Shown here piece after piece: positions 29,801-42,859 of a stretch of 64,000 bases of DNA. A program made the translations under genes and the position numbers. A model generated the notes under the pieces. That model saw nothing but the letters and a program-made list of their open reading frames with translations. It was not told the DNA's origin and did not search any database. Numbering within the stretch: position 1 is the stretch's first letter; each line of letters starts with the position of its first letter. This DNA comes from Adiantum capillus-veneris (lineage: Eukaryota; Streptophyta; Polypodiopsida; Polypodiales; Pteridaceae): positions 74,570,872 through 74,634,871 of the forward strand of contig CM043953.1 of the NCBI GenBank assembly GCA_014529385.2, given 5' to 3'.

Positions 29801-32800
29801 GCTTGCTTCTCGTATGTTTCAATGGAGGCCTATCTTGATCAAATGGTGGAGCATCCTTCTCTCCATGTTTCAATGAACCCTAGCTTGGACAAGTGGTGGA
29901 CCTTTGTTCTCTCTATGTTTCAATAGAGTTAGCTTGGACAAGTGGGTGGACCTTGGAACCAAACCCCCATGTAAACCTTCATGGTCACTCCAAGTGGTAA
30001 GAAAGAATAACTTTAAGATGTAGCCTTATAAGTTGGACAAGTGGTGGACCTTAGCACCCATATATTCTTTAATAAAAGTGGTGAATCTTGAGACCAAACC
30101 ACTCAGGCTACTAGCAATAATAGCTGGACAAGTGGTGGACCTTGAATGTAAACCCCTCATCTACGAAAATATCGTGGGTTTAATGTATGTCGATGGAGCC
30201 TAGCATCTTGGAGACATGGTGCAGCTTGCTCTCGTCATGTTTCAATGGAGCCTATCTTGGACAAATGGTGGAGCATATTCTCTCCATGTTTCAATGGAGG
30301 CCTAGCTTAGGGACAAGTGTGGAGCTTGGAACCAAACCCCCCATGTAAAACCTATCATGGTTACTCCAAGTGGTAAGAAAGAATAACCTTTAAGATATAG
30401 ACTTATAGGTTGGACAAGTGGTGGACCTTAACACCCTATATTCTTAATATAAATGACATAGAGTGGAAAAAGTGATGAATCTTGAGACAAAGCCACTTTG
30501 CTACTACGATAATAGCTTGACAAGTATCAGCCCTTAATGTAAACCCCCCATGTACAAATATCCTGGGTTTAAGGTATTTCGATGAAGCCTAGCATCTTGG
30601 AAACATGGTGCAGCTTGCTTCTCTTCATTTTTCGATGGAGCCTATCTTGGGGACAAATGGATTGGAGCCAAATGGTGGAGCATCCTTCTCTCCATGTTTC
30701 AATGGACCCTAGCTTGGACAAGTGGTGGACCTTTGCTTCTCTCTATTATTTCAATAGAGTTTTCTTGGACAAAGTGGTGGACCTTGGACTCAAACCCCCA
30801 TGTAAAACCTATCATGGTCACTCCAAGTGGTGAGAAAGAATGACCTTTAAATATATAGCCTTATAGTTTGGACAAGTGGTTGGACCTTAACACCCAAATA
30901 TTCTTAATATAATGACATAGAGTGAAAAAGTGGTGAATCTTGAGACAAAACCACTCATGCTACTAGCGATAATAGCTGGACAAGTGGTGGAACTTGAACG
31001 TAAACCCCCCATGTTTCAATAGATTTAGCTTCGACAAATCGTGGAGCATCGTTCTCTCCATTTTCAATGGAGCCTAGCTTGGACAAGTAGTGGACCTTTG
31101 TTTCTCTCTAGGTTTCAATAGAGGTAGCTTGGACAAGTGGTGGACCTTGGAACCAAAACCCCATGTAAAACCTATCATGTTCACTCCAAGTGGGAGAAAG
31201 GAATAACCTTAATGATATATCCTTATAGGTTGGACAAGTGGTGGACCTTAACTCCAGATATTCTTAATATAATGGCATAGAGTGGAAAAGTGGTGAATCT
31301 TGAGAGCAAACTACTCATGCTACTAGCGATAATAGGTTGGACAAGTGGTGGACCTTGAATGTAAACCCCCCATCTACGAAATATCATGGGTTTAAGGTAT
31401 TTAGATGGAGCCTACCATCTTGGAGACACGGTGCACCTTGCTTCTCTTCATGTTTCAATGGAGCCTATCTTGGACAAATGGTGGAGCATCCTTCTCTCCA
31501 TGGTTCAATGGACCCTAGCTTGCACAAGTGGTGGACCTTTGCTTCTCTTTATGTTTCAATAGAGTTAGCTTGGACAAGTGGTGGACCTTGGAACCAAACC
31601 CCAATGTAAAACATATCATGGTCACTCCAAGTCGTGAGAAAGAATAACCTTTAAGATATAGCCTTATAGCTTGGACAAGTGATGGACCTTAACACCGAGA
31701 TATCCTTAATATAATGACATAGAGTGATAAAGTGGTGAATCTTGAGACAAAACCACTCATGCTACTAGCGGTAATAGCTTGGACAAGTGGTGGACCTTGA
31801 ACGTAAACCCCCCATGTTTCAATAGAGTTAGCTTTGAGAAATGATGGGTCCTTCTCTCCATGTTTCAATGGAGCCTAGCTTGGACAAGTGGTCGACCTTT
31901 GTTTCTCTCTATGTTTCAATAGAGTTAGCTTGGACAAGTGGTGGAACTTGGAACAAAACCCCCATGTAAAACCTATCATGGTCACTCCAAGTGGGAAGAA
32001 AGAATAACCTTTAAGATGTAGTAGCCTTATAGGTTGTACAAGTGGTGGACCTTAACACCCACATATTCTTAATATAATGACATGGAGTGGAAAAATGGTG
32101 AATCTTGAGACCAAACCACTTAGGCTACTACCAATAATAGCTTGGACAAGTGTTGGACCTTGAATGTAAACCCCTCATCTATGACATATCATGGGTTTAA
32201 TGTTTGTCGATGGAGCCTAGCATCTTGGAGACATGGTGCAGCATGCTTCTCGTCATGTTTCAATGGAGCCTATCTTGGACAAATGGTGGAGCATCCTTCT
32301 CTCCATGTTTCAATGGAGCCTAGCTTGGACAAGTGGTGGACCTTTGCTTCTCTCTCTGTTTCAATAGAGTTAGCTTGGACAAGTGGTGGAGCTTGGAACC
32401 AAACCCCCATATAAAACCTATCATGGTCACTCCAAGTGGTACGAAATAATAACCTTTAAAATATAGACTTATAGGTTGGACAAGTGGTGGACCTTGAATG
32501 TAAAACCCCATCTACGAAATATGGTGGGTTTAATGTATTTGATGGAGCCTAGATCTTTGGAGACATGGTGCACCTTGCTTCTCTTCATGTTTCAATGGAG
32601 CCTATCTTGGACAAATGGTGGAGCATCCTTCTCTCCATGTTTCAATGGACCCTAGCTTGCACAAGTGGTGGACCTTTGCTTCTCTCTATGTTTCAATAGA
32701 GTTAGCTTGGACAAGTGGTGGACCTTGGAACCAAACCCCAATGTAAAACCTATCATGGTCACTCCAAGTCGTGAGAAAGAATACCTTTAAGATATAGCCT

Positions 32801-35800
32801 TATAGGTTGGACAAGTGGTGGACCTTAACACCCAAATATTCATAATATAATGACATAGAGTGAAAAAGTGGTGAATCTTGAGACAAAACCACTCATGCTA
32901 CTAGCGGTAATAGCTTGGAAAGTGGTGGACCTTGAACATAAACCCCCCATGTTTCAATAGAGTTACCTTCGACAAATGGTGGAGCATCCTTCTCTCCATG
33001 TTTCAATGGAGCCTAGCTTGGAAAAGTGGTGGACCTTTGCTTCTCTCTATGATTCAATAGAGTTAGCTTGGACAAGTGGTGGACCTTGGAACCAAACCCC
33101 CATGTAAAACTTATCATGGTCACTCCAAGTGGTAAGAAAGAATAACCTTTAAGATGTAGCCTTTATAGGTTGTACAAGTGGTGGACCTTAACAAACCCAC
33201 ATATTCTTAATATAATGACATAGAGTGGAAAAGTGGTGAATCTTGAGACCAAACCACTCAGGCTACTACCAATAATAGCTTGGACAAGTGTTGGACCTTG
33301 AATGTAAACCCCTCATCTACGACATATCGTGGTTTTAATGTTTTTCGATGGAGCCTAGCATCTTGGAGACATGGTGCAGCTTGCTTCTCGTCATGTTTCA
33401 ATGGAGCCTATCTTGGACAAATGGTGGAGCATCCTTCTCTCCATGTTTCAATGGACCCTAGCTTGGACAAGTGGTGGACCTTTGCTTCTCTCTATGTTTC
33501 AATAGAGTTAGCTTGGACAAGTGGTGGACCTTGGAACCAAACCCCATGTAAAACCTATCATGGTCACTCCAAGTGGTAAGAAAGAATAACCTTTAAGATA
33601 TAGCCTTATAGGTTGGACAAGTGGTGGACCTTAACACCCACATATTCTTAATATAATGACATAGAGTGGAAAAAGTGGTGAATCTTGAGACAAAAAACAC
33701 TCATGCTACTAGCGATAATAGCTTGGACAAGTGGTGGACCTTGAATGTAAACCCCCATGTACAAAATATCGTGGGTTTAAGGTATTTTGATGAAGCCTAG
33801 CATCTTGGAGACATGGTGCAGCTTGCTTCTCTTCATGTTTCAATGGAGCCTATCTTGGCCACCAATGGGGATCATCCTTCTCTAAATGTTTCAATGGAGC
33901 CTAGCTTGGACAAGTGGTGGACCTTTGCTTCTCTCTATGTTTCAATAGAGTTAGCTTGGACAAGTGGTGGACCTTGGAACCAAACCCCATGTAAAACCTA
34001 TCATGGTCACTCCAAGTGGTGAGAAAGAATAACCTTTAAGATGTAGCCTTATAGGTTGGACAAGTGGTGGACCTTAAAACCAGATATTCTTAATATAATG
34101 ACATAGAGTGGAAAAGTGGTGAATCTTGAGACCAAACCACTCATGCTACTAAGGATAATAGGTTGGACAAGTGGTGGACCTTGAATGTATACCCCCATGT
34201 ACGAAATATCATGGGTTTAAGGTATTTCAATGGAGCCTAGCATCTTGGAGACATGGTGCATATTGCTTCTCTTCATGTTTCAATAGAGCCTATCTTGACA
34301 AATGGTGGAGCATCCTTCTCTCCATGTTTCAATGGAGCCTAGCTTGGACAAGTGGTGGACCTTTGCTTCTCTCTATGTTTCAATAGAGTTAGCTTGGACA
34401 AGTGGTGGGCCTTGGAACCAAACCCCATGTAAAACCTATCATGGTCACTCCAAGTGGTGAGAAAGAATAACCTTTAAGATATAGCCTTATAGGTTGGACA
34501 AGTGGTGGACCTTAACACCTAGATATTCTTTATATAATGACATAGAGTGGAAAAGTGGTGAATCTTGAGACCAAACCACTCATGCTACTAGAGGATAATA
34601 GCTTGGACAAGTGGTGGACCTTGAATGTAAACCCCCCATGTACGAAATATCGTGGGTTTAAGGTATTTCAATGGAGCCTAGCATCTTGGAGACATGGTGC
34701 AGCTTGCTTCTTTCATGTTTCAATGGAGCCTATCTTCCACAAATGGGGGATCATCCTTCTCTAAATGTTTCAGTGGAGCCTAGCTTGGACAAGTGGTGGA
34801 CCTTTGCTTCTCTCTATGTTTCAATAGAGTTAGCTTGGACAAGTGGTGGACCTTGGAACCAAACCCCCATGTAAAACCTATCATGGTCATTCCAAGTGGT
34901 GAGAAATAATAACCCTTAAGATCTAGCCTTATAGGTTGGACAAGTGGTCGACCTTAAAACCTAGATCTTCTTAATATAATGACATAGAGTGAAAAAGTGG
35001 TGAATCTTGAGACCAAACCACTCATGCTACTAGCGTTAATAGGTTGGACAAGTGGTGGACCTTGAATGTAAACCCCCCATGTACGAAATATCATGGGTTT
35101 AAGGTATTTCAATGGAGATTAGCATCTTGGAGACATGGTGCAGCTTGCTTCTCTTCATGTTTCAATGGAGCCTATCTTGGACAAATGGTGGAGCATCCTT
35201 CTCTCCATGTTTCAATGGAGCCTAGCTTGGACAAGTGGTGGACCTTTGCTTCTCTCTATGTTTCAATAGAGTTAGCTTGGACAAGTGGTGGGCCTTGGAA
35301 CCAAACCCCATGTAAAACCTATCATGGTCACTCCAAGTGGTGAGAAAGAATAAAGTTTAAGATATAGCCTTATAGGTTGGACAAGTGGTGGACCTTAGAC
35401 CCAGATATTCTTAATATAATGACATAGAGTGAAAAAGTGGTGAATCTTGAGACCAAACCACTCATGCTACTAGAGATAATAGGTTGGACAAGTGGTGGAC
35501 CTTGAATGTAAACCCCCCATGTACGAAATATCATGGGTTTAAGGTATTTCAATGGAGCCTAGCATCTTGGAGACATGGTGTAGCTTGCTTCTCTTCATGT
35601 TTCAATGGAGCGTATTTTGGACAAATGGTGGAGCATCCTTCTCTCCATGTTTCAATGGACCCTAGCTTGGACAAGTGGTGGACCTTTGCTTCTCTCTATG
35701 TTTCAATAGAGTTAGCTTGGACAAGTGGTGGACCTTGGAACCAAACCCCCATGTAAAACCTAGCATGGTCACTCCAAGTGGTGAGAAAGAATAACCTTAA

Positions 35801-37550
35801 GATATAGCCTTATAGGTTGGACAAGTGGTGGACCTTAACACCCAATATTCTTAATATAATGACATAGAGTGAAAAAGTGGTGAATCTTGAGACCAAACCA
35901 CTCATGCTACTAGCGTTAATAGGTTGGACAAGTGGTGGACCTTGAATGTAAACCCCCCATGTTTCAATAGAGTTAGCTTCGACAAATGATAGAGCATCCT
36001 TCTCTCCATGTTTCAATGGAGCCTAGCTTGGACAAGTGGTGGACCTTTGTTTCTCTCTATGTTTCAATAGAGTTAGCTTGGACAAGTGGTGGACCTTGGA
36101 ACCAAACCCCCATGTAAAACATATCATGGACATTTCAAGTGGTGAGAAAGAATACCCTTTAAGATATACCCTTATAGGTTGGACAAGTGGTCGACCTTAA
36201 CACACAGATCTTCTTAACGTAATGACATAGAGTGGAAAAGTGGTGAATCTTGAGACCAAACCACTCATGCTACTAGAGATAATAGGTTGGACAAGTGGTG
36301 GACCTTGAATGTAAACTCCCATGTACAAAATATCGTGGGTTTAAGGTATTTCAATGGATCTTAGCATCTTGGAGACATGGTGCAGCTTGCTTCTCTTCAT
36401 GTTTCAATGGAGCCTATCTTGGACAAATGGTGGAGCATCCTTCTCTCCATGTTTCAATGGACCCTAGCTTGGACAAGTGGTGGACCTTTGCTTCTCTCTA
36501 TGTTTCAATAGAGTTAGCTTGGACAAGTGGTGGACCTTGGAACCAAACCCCCATGTAAAACCTATCATGGTCATTCCAAGTGGTCAGAAAGAATACCCTT
36601 TAAGATATAGCCTTATAGGTTGGACAAGTGGTGGACCTTAACACCCAGATCTTCTTAATATAATGACATAGAGTGGAAAAGTGGTGAATCTTGACAAACC
36701 ACTCATGCTACTAGTGATAATAGGTTGGACAAGTGGTGGACCTTGAATGTAAACCCCCCATGTACGAAATATCATGGGTTTAAGATATTTCAATGGAGCC
36801 TAGCATTTTGGAGACATGGTGCAGCTTGCTTCTCTTCATGTTTCAATCGAACCTGGCTTGGACAAATGGTGGAGCATCCTTCTCTCCATGTTTCAATGGA
36901 GCCTAGCTTGGACAAGTGGTGGACCTTTGATTCTCTCTATGTTTCAATAGAGTTAGCTTGGACAAGTGGTGGACCTTGGAACCAGACCCCTATGTAAAAC
37001 CTATCATGTGCATTCCAAGTGGTGGTAAATAATACCATTTTAGATATAGCCTTATAGGTTGGACAAGTGGTGGACCTTAACACCCAGATCTTCTTAATAT
37101 AATGACATAGAGTGGAAAAGTGGTGAATCTTGAGACCAAACCACTCATGCTACTAGGGAGAATAGGTTGGACAAGTGGTGGACCTTGAATTTAAACCCAC
37201 ATATAAAAATATCGTGGGTTTAAGGTATTTCAATGGAGCCTAGCATCTCAAAGACATGGTGCATATCTTGCTTCTCTTCATGTTTCAATGGAGCCTATTT
37301 TGGACAAATGGTGGAGCATCCTTCTCTCCATGTTTCAATGGACCCTAGATTGGACAAGTGGTGGACCTTTGCTTCTCTCTATGTTTCAATATAGTTAGCC
37401 TATATTAGACAATTAGTAGACCTCGAATCTCTCCATGTTGTCTAGAGCTGAGCTTGGACAAGTGGTGGACCTTACTTCTCCCTTCCCTTAGTTTACTAGC
37501 TTAAAGATCACTATGTATACTTGCTTAGATCTAACTTGAACAAGTGGTGG
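26860..37550 (+). repeat. Large higher-order satellite array (~440- and ~370-bp units), plus orientation
   Basis: About 24 units follow the marker AGGTTGGACAAGTGGTGGACCTTA. In the best-preserved part it recurs near 34057, 34494, 34936, 35377, 35815, 36179, 36619 and 37057. Spacings are about 438-443 bp with a shorter class near 364. Within one unit, forms of the core TTGGACAAGTGGTGGACCTT start at 34494, 34547, 34603, 34685, 34735, 34785, 34835 and 34890. That is eight monomers, mostly 46-56 bp apart with one 82-bp step. The structure is therefore a higher-order repeat built from an ancestral monomer of about 50 bp. Open frames of 60-99 residues recur in each unit only because the units are homologous. 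Units at 28.4-31 kb carry many single-base indels. Confidence 0.93.
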
Positions 37551-37624
37551 ACTTGTATTCACACAAACTTAATTCATTACAAAAAAGTATATGCTAAAAT
37601 AACATTTGGTTTTTTTTGTTTCAG

Positions 37625-40275
37625 GAAAGATGGCTCCAAAAAAACAGGTTGCAAGGGTTGCTGTCTCATACTTGCAATGATGTTAGGAAATGGTATTTGG
37701 ACATACATGGTATAGAGGGTGCACAATTTCATAAGGTGCATCTATTTATTGCCAAAAAGGAGAATGACAGCTTGTTTGAAGATGTTGGACAAGTTGTGGA
37801 AGCATCTGTCTCTGTAGTTGATAGTCATCCAGAGGTGGAATGCATTGACATTCTAGTTCCAATGAATCTAGAATTTCAACTATCTCCAGGAGCATATGCA
37901 TTGGAGCGCATGTCTAGAAACAAAGAAGAGACAATGTTTTCTCGAGGATGGAAGTTTGCAGAATCAAATCCAAACATCACAGCAGATCAACTTCAAAGCT
38001 CCATCATTGCCACACTACAACGAAAAAAGGTGAAAGCTTCACGACCACCATCCACAAAGAAGCAAGCAAAAGTGCAAAAAGTAGAAGCTAAGCGAACTAG
38101 TTCCATTTTGGATGTAGACAAGGCATCTTTGGCATCCTCATCAACAGAGGGTTCAATGTCAAAGATGAGAATTGTGGATCCAGATGTTTTAGAAGCTGAG
38201 GCCATGAAAGGACAAGAAAAAGATACAGGTGGAATGAATAAGTACATAAATTATTTTCCTTTCCAATATAGGGAATTTGATATCCCTATTCAAAATTGTT
38301 GGCTTGCTCCTGATCACTATAATGCACGTATTATGGATAAAAAACACGCTGAAAGTGTGTTATTTGGATTTTCACGGAGTACGACCAAGCCTGCAGCATG
38401 TGCATATTTGATGCCTGTTCGAAATGCAAAATCAAAGAAGGGGACTCCTTTGGCAGTAGAAGAGGTAGAGGAGCAAAAAATTAAAGATTATCATTATTGG
38501 ATTCTTGATGGGCAGCATTCAATCTATGCTGCAAAAGTTTTGCTTCACAATGAACAAAACAACAAAGAGATCTTTGAAAGACTGATTAGCGTGTATAAAT
38601 TTAGAAAGGCTCGCATTGTTGTGAATGCTCCTCCATTTGTTGCAACTGCTATATCTGCCATTGCAAATGAGGAGGCTCAGGCATTGTATGTCAAGCAACC
38701 TTACAGCCAAATATTGAGACATTTACGGAGTCAATGGATCTTCTCAGGACGACCACCAAAGGCAGCAAGTGGAATTGCAGAGGGACATGCATCTCGTGCC
38801 GGATGGGATGTAAGTTATTTTCTTTGTCTTTTTGATAGTGTTTAATTAACAAATCTTGCTCAATAGTTTAATTATTTCTCTATTTCTTTTTAGGCTTTTC
38901 TTCGATTGGCAAGAATGAGTGCAGCAGCAAGTTGGATTGCTAAACAGGCACACATGGTCACGTACTCTGATTTAGTTTATGATTGCTGGATAGAAATCAT
39001 TGAAAATCTAGAAGAGGAGAATAAGAAACCCCCAACAACTGTATTTAGATACCTTTGTGGCCTTGAGGAATCAGAGGTAAAGACTATTCAAGAAGAGATT
39101 AGAGATGAGAAGATTTTACTGTCAAAGAGTGCAAAGGATGGTGATGCAACTGACATGTATGATCGAATCAAGCAGTTGAAGCAAGACAAATTGATTCAAG
39201 ATGCACTTCTTGAAGGCTTCAACAATTTGAATGAGTCTTCACCATGTAAAGACTGGGAGGAGGTGGTCAAAATGTATAACATCAATGATGTTGTTTATAA
39301 AACAATTTTAATGCTATGCGAGGAATGGATCAAATCTAGTTTGACGCGTGGAACAAAGAAAATGGCTTTTCCAGATGGAGCAATAAAATACATGCAATGG
39401 GCAATTCACCTTCAAAAGGAGAAAACTGAGCCTAGAGATTTGCCATGGTCAATCTATGTGGTGAGCCTACAAATGGAAGGCAATCTCTACTTGATGCGCC
39501 ACTTCAATAATAAAGTGCCTATTGGCTTATGTGTTTTAGATATGACAAAAAACGTTGGAGGCAATTTGAAGTGGAGTGAGGAGACATTTAACAATGCTTT
39601 GGATGGGATCTTGGCTATTGCTGGAGGGTCAACAGATCCTGGATTTGTCTTTCTTGCATTTGTGGATTTCACTAACTTCACAAAATTGCAATGTGCCTTT
39701 CACGCCATGGGAGATAATCTGAGCTACCATTGTTGTGGTGCATTGCATCACTTTCCATCAGCTCCTTGCAAAGGAGCAATTCAATTCCTAACAGTTATTG
39801 CCTTCTTGGGACAAGGCAATGCATTTGAAGACCTGAGAAGAAGATCAGAGGAACATCCCATGCCAATTGATTGTTCTCTTCTTCAAGTAGCAGATAACGA
39901 TATGTCAGATTTGCAATATTTGGAGGCCAAAAAAAGAGCTTTGGTCAAGCACTACATTCGTACATATTGTTTTGAAGACCGCAAGCTTGTTGATGTTTTT
40001 GGTGATGGCTCCTTGGTTGCACAAGAAGGAATACAACAGAAAAAAGAAGTTATATGCTTAATTGATAGTGTGGAGGAGGCAAAAAACGTGGAGACCATGC
40101 TGCTAGACTTTGTTAAGTCTCATGAAGATATAGAAAAATGGGCTGGACTTCAACAATCCACTTCGCAATCAGGATGACATTGTGCCTGTTACAGAGGAGT
40201 GCTCTCCACAAAGAGAAGAAGAAGAACAACAACAACATCCTCTGTCAATGGAGGACTTTTTGGAAATGGAGACAC
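37625..40275 (+). CDS. ParB-like domain cargo protein, exons a and b (ParB-SET gene)
   Basis: Exon a starts after a strong acceptor (TTTTTTTGTTTCAG, AG at 37623-37624) and ends at donor GAT/GTAAGT (38809). An 84-bp phase-0 intron (38810-38893) and acceptor TTTCTTTTTAG lead to exon b (38894 to the donor GACAC/GTATGT at 40275). Exon a holds HYWILDGQHSIYAAKVL (about residue 290), matching the ParB/sulfiredoxin-type core motif in which a DGxHR/S loop binds nucleotide. A downstream helix follows (NEEAQALYVKQPYSQILRHL). Exon b continues with a helical region and a segment (FLAFVDFTNFTKLQCAFHAMG) I cannot place. Near 40131-40137 one extra A in a run shifts the frame to a stop at 40177. The other frame then stays open to the donor with acidic, Gln-rich sequence (EEEEQQQHPLSMEDFLEMET). 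The true start and earlier exons are unknown; ATG 37630 is in another frame. Confidence 0.6.
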
Positions 40276-42859
40276 GTATGTTTTGAGTTTCTTGTGCATG
40301 TTAGTGTTTCTTGTTACTGATTTGATACTCTTAATGTTAGATTTTGCTTTATATAGTATTGATTGAGTTTGTATTTTTTATCTCAAGCATTCAAGGTTTG
40401 AATGTAAATAATAAATTACTTGAGTTTTTGAATGGTGGATCTTTAGACTAAAACTATAACATTTAATACTCACAAAGACTTAATTACTTAAGAGCTTGAA
40501 CTCAATAAGTTTTGGACCTTTTATCAATACCCCCTTGATATGATACATTAGATCGTAGCATGGTTAAATGGTGATGCTTCATAAATTGAACCTAGCTTAG
40601 ACAGGTGTTGGAGCCTAAATTTAAACTAACCTTGCTAGAAGGGAGCTTATGTTTGGACTTTGAGAACTAGCATAAGTAATCAATTAGAGCATAGATTAGA
40701 CATGTGGTGGTGGCCTTAGAGACCAAAATCTTAATGAGCTTGGAAAGGTATTTAAGTACTGCAATTTACTTAGTTTTAGTACTCATTAAAGGCATAGCTT
40801 GACAAAAGGTGGACCTTACATGGATCCTAATTTCAAGAGGTGTGGTAGACCTTCAAACAAGCTCATATAGCTTGGACATGTGGTGGACCTTGCATGAGAC
40901 TAGTTTAGACAAGTGTGGTACACCTTGTAACCAACACCCATTTGTTATATTAGCTTGGACAAGTGGTGGACCTTGCTTTTATGTTTCAATGGAGCATATT
41001 TTGGACAGGTGGTAGACCTTGTTTCTCTCCATGCTTCAATGGAGAGAAACATTAGCTTGGACAAGTGGTGGACCTTGTTTTTATGTTTTAAAGGAGCATA
41101 TTTCGGACAAGTGGTAGACATTGTTTCTCTCCATGGTTCAATGGAACCCACCTTAGACAAGTGAAGTACCTTGAAACCAAACCCCCATAATACAACCTAC
41201 TAAATAGGTTGGAAAATTGGTGGTATATGAAACCATCCATGATAGAGCATAGTATAGGTGAAAACGTAGTGGTCCTTATATCAATTACCCATGCATAGCT
41301 TGGACAAGTGGTGGACCTTGATTCTCTCTATGTTTCAATGGATCCTATCTTGGACTATAGATATATCTTACTTATTTCCATGCTTCAATGGATTGTAGCT
41401 TGGATAAGGAGTGGACCTTCAAACAAAACTCCACAGCATAGCATATATTAACAATTCATGGGTTTTATAGAGATTTTCTTGCCTATTTTGGAGAGTTGGT
41501 ACACCTTTATTCTCCATTCTTCAATGGATCTGAGGTTGGACAAGCGGAGCTGGAGAAGTGGTCAACCTTAAAATGAAACCTCCCATGCTACAACCCATCA
41601 TAGATCGTATATGTAGTGGACCTTGAAACTCTTTTATGTCCCTAGCTTAGAGAAGCATTGCACTCTTTATTATCTCCATACATGAAGGCAAGGTTGGACA
41701 AGTGGTGGACCTTCAAACCAGAATCTCTATGCAATAATAGGCAAGTGGTGGAGCTTGTTTTCTCCATGTTCCAATGGAGCCTAGCTTAGACAAACAATGG
41801 AGCTTGCTTCTCTCCATGTTTCAATGGATCCTAGCTTAGAAAAGTGGTGGAGCTTTGCTTCTCTCCATGTTCCAATGGACCATAGCTTAGACAAGTGGTA
41901 GACCTTGAAAAAACCCCCGTATACAACATATTATGGGGTTTTCATGTTTCAATGGCACCTAGCTTGGAAAAATGGTAGAGCTTGCTTCTCTTTATGTTTC
42001 AATGGATCCAATCTTAGCCAAGTGGTGGACCTTGAAACAAGAATCCCCCCCCCATGTACAACGTATTATGGGTTTTGAAAGCACTGGGAGAAAATAATAG
42101 CTTTGATAAGTGGTGGACCTTGCTTCTCTCCATGCTTCAATGGAGCCGAGGTTGGACACATGTTGGAGAGAAGATGGTTGCCCATGAAATAAGACCATGC
42201 ATGCTATAATCAATCATATGTTGTACACATGGTGGACCTTGCAATTGTTTTATATGCCTAACTTGGACAAGTGGAGGACCCTTGATTACCTCCAGATATC
42301 AACAACAAGCCAAGTTTGGACAAGTGTAGTACCACCAAACCAGAATCTCTATGCTACAATAGAGTATAGGTAGGACACGCAGTGAACCTTGATATCAAAC
42401 CATCCATGCTACTAGAGATGATAGGTTTCACATGTGGTGGAACCTTGTATCAATGTTCTATGTGTAGTTTTTGACTAGTGATAGACCTTGAAACTAATCC
42501 CTCTAGGCTACAAGAAAAAAGAGATGGATGAGGAGGCTAGACTACTTTTGTTGCATCAATGCATCCCATGTTACCACATATACTATAGGGTTCTTGGATA
42601 AGTGTTGGATCTTGTGTCAATGCTCCATGTCTAGCTTGGACAAGTGGTGGACATTGGTTCTCTCTATGCTTCAAATGGGCAATAGATTGGAGACACAGTG
42701 GCCTTTTTTTCCAATGATTTTATTTTTTGGAAACCTTGGAGGCACCATGTAAGAGGCACTCTAAGTCTTCCATACAATAGACCTATTGGACTATAAAATA
42801 ATGATATCTTTCTTTGATATTGTCATTATTTTATGCATAATATTTTCTTCTTTTTGCAG
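40276..42859 (+). repeat. Intron of the ParB-SET gene filled with satellite motif
   Basis: This is the 2.58-kb region between donor GTATGT (40276) and acceptor TTCTTCTTTTTGCAG (42859). It contains many diverged copies of the array motif in plus orientation (for example CTTGGACAAGTGGTGGACCTTG near 40953, 41053 and 41298), interspersed with CATGTTTCAATGG phrases. No gene. The reading phase fits across this intron: the last base of exon b and the first two of the next exon form a codon. Confidence 0.6.

Noticed and set aside
31337-36997. Recurring 60-99-residue open frames (starting MDKWWTLNVNP or similar) in each satellite unit, as a possible repeat-encoded peptide family
   Set aside because: They follow from homology between units, lack a conserved start context, vary in length through indels and have no domain. 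The opposite strand shows equally recurrent frames.
21990-37550. CRISPR-like or bacterial iteron plasmid interpretation of the regular repeats with a ParB-like gene
   Set aside because: Units are contiguous satellites without spacers of uniform length. The ParB-like gene has consensus spliceosomal introns and a SET domain, and plant retrotransposons flank the region.
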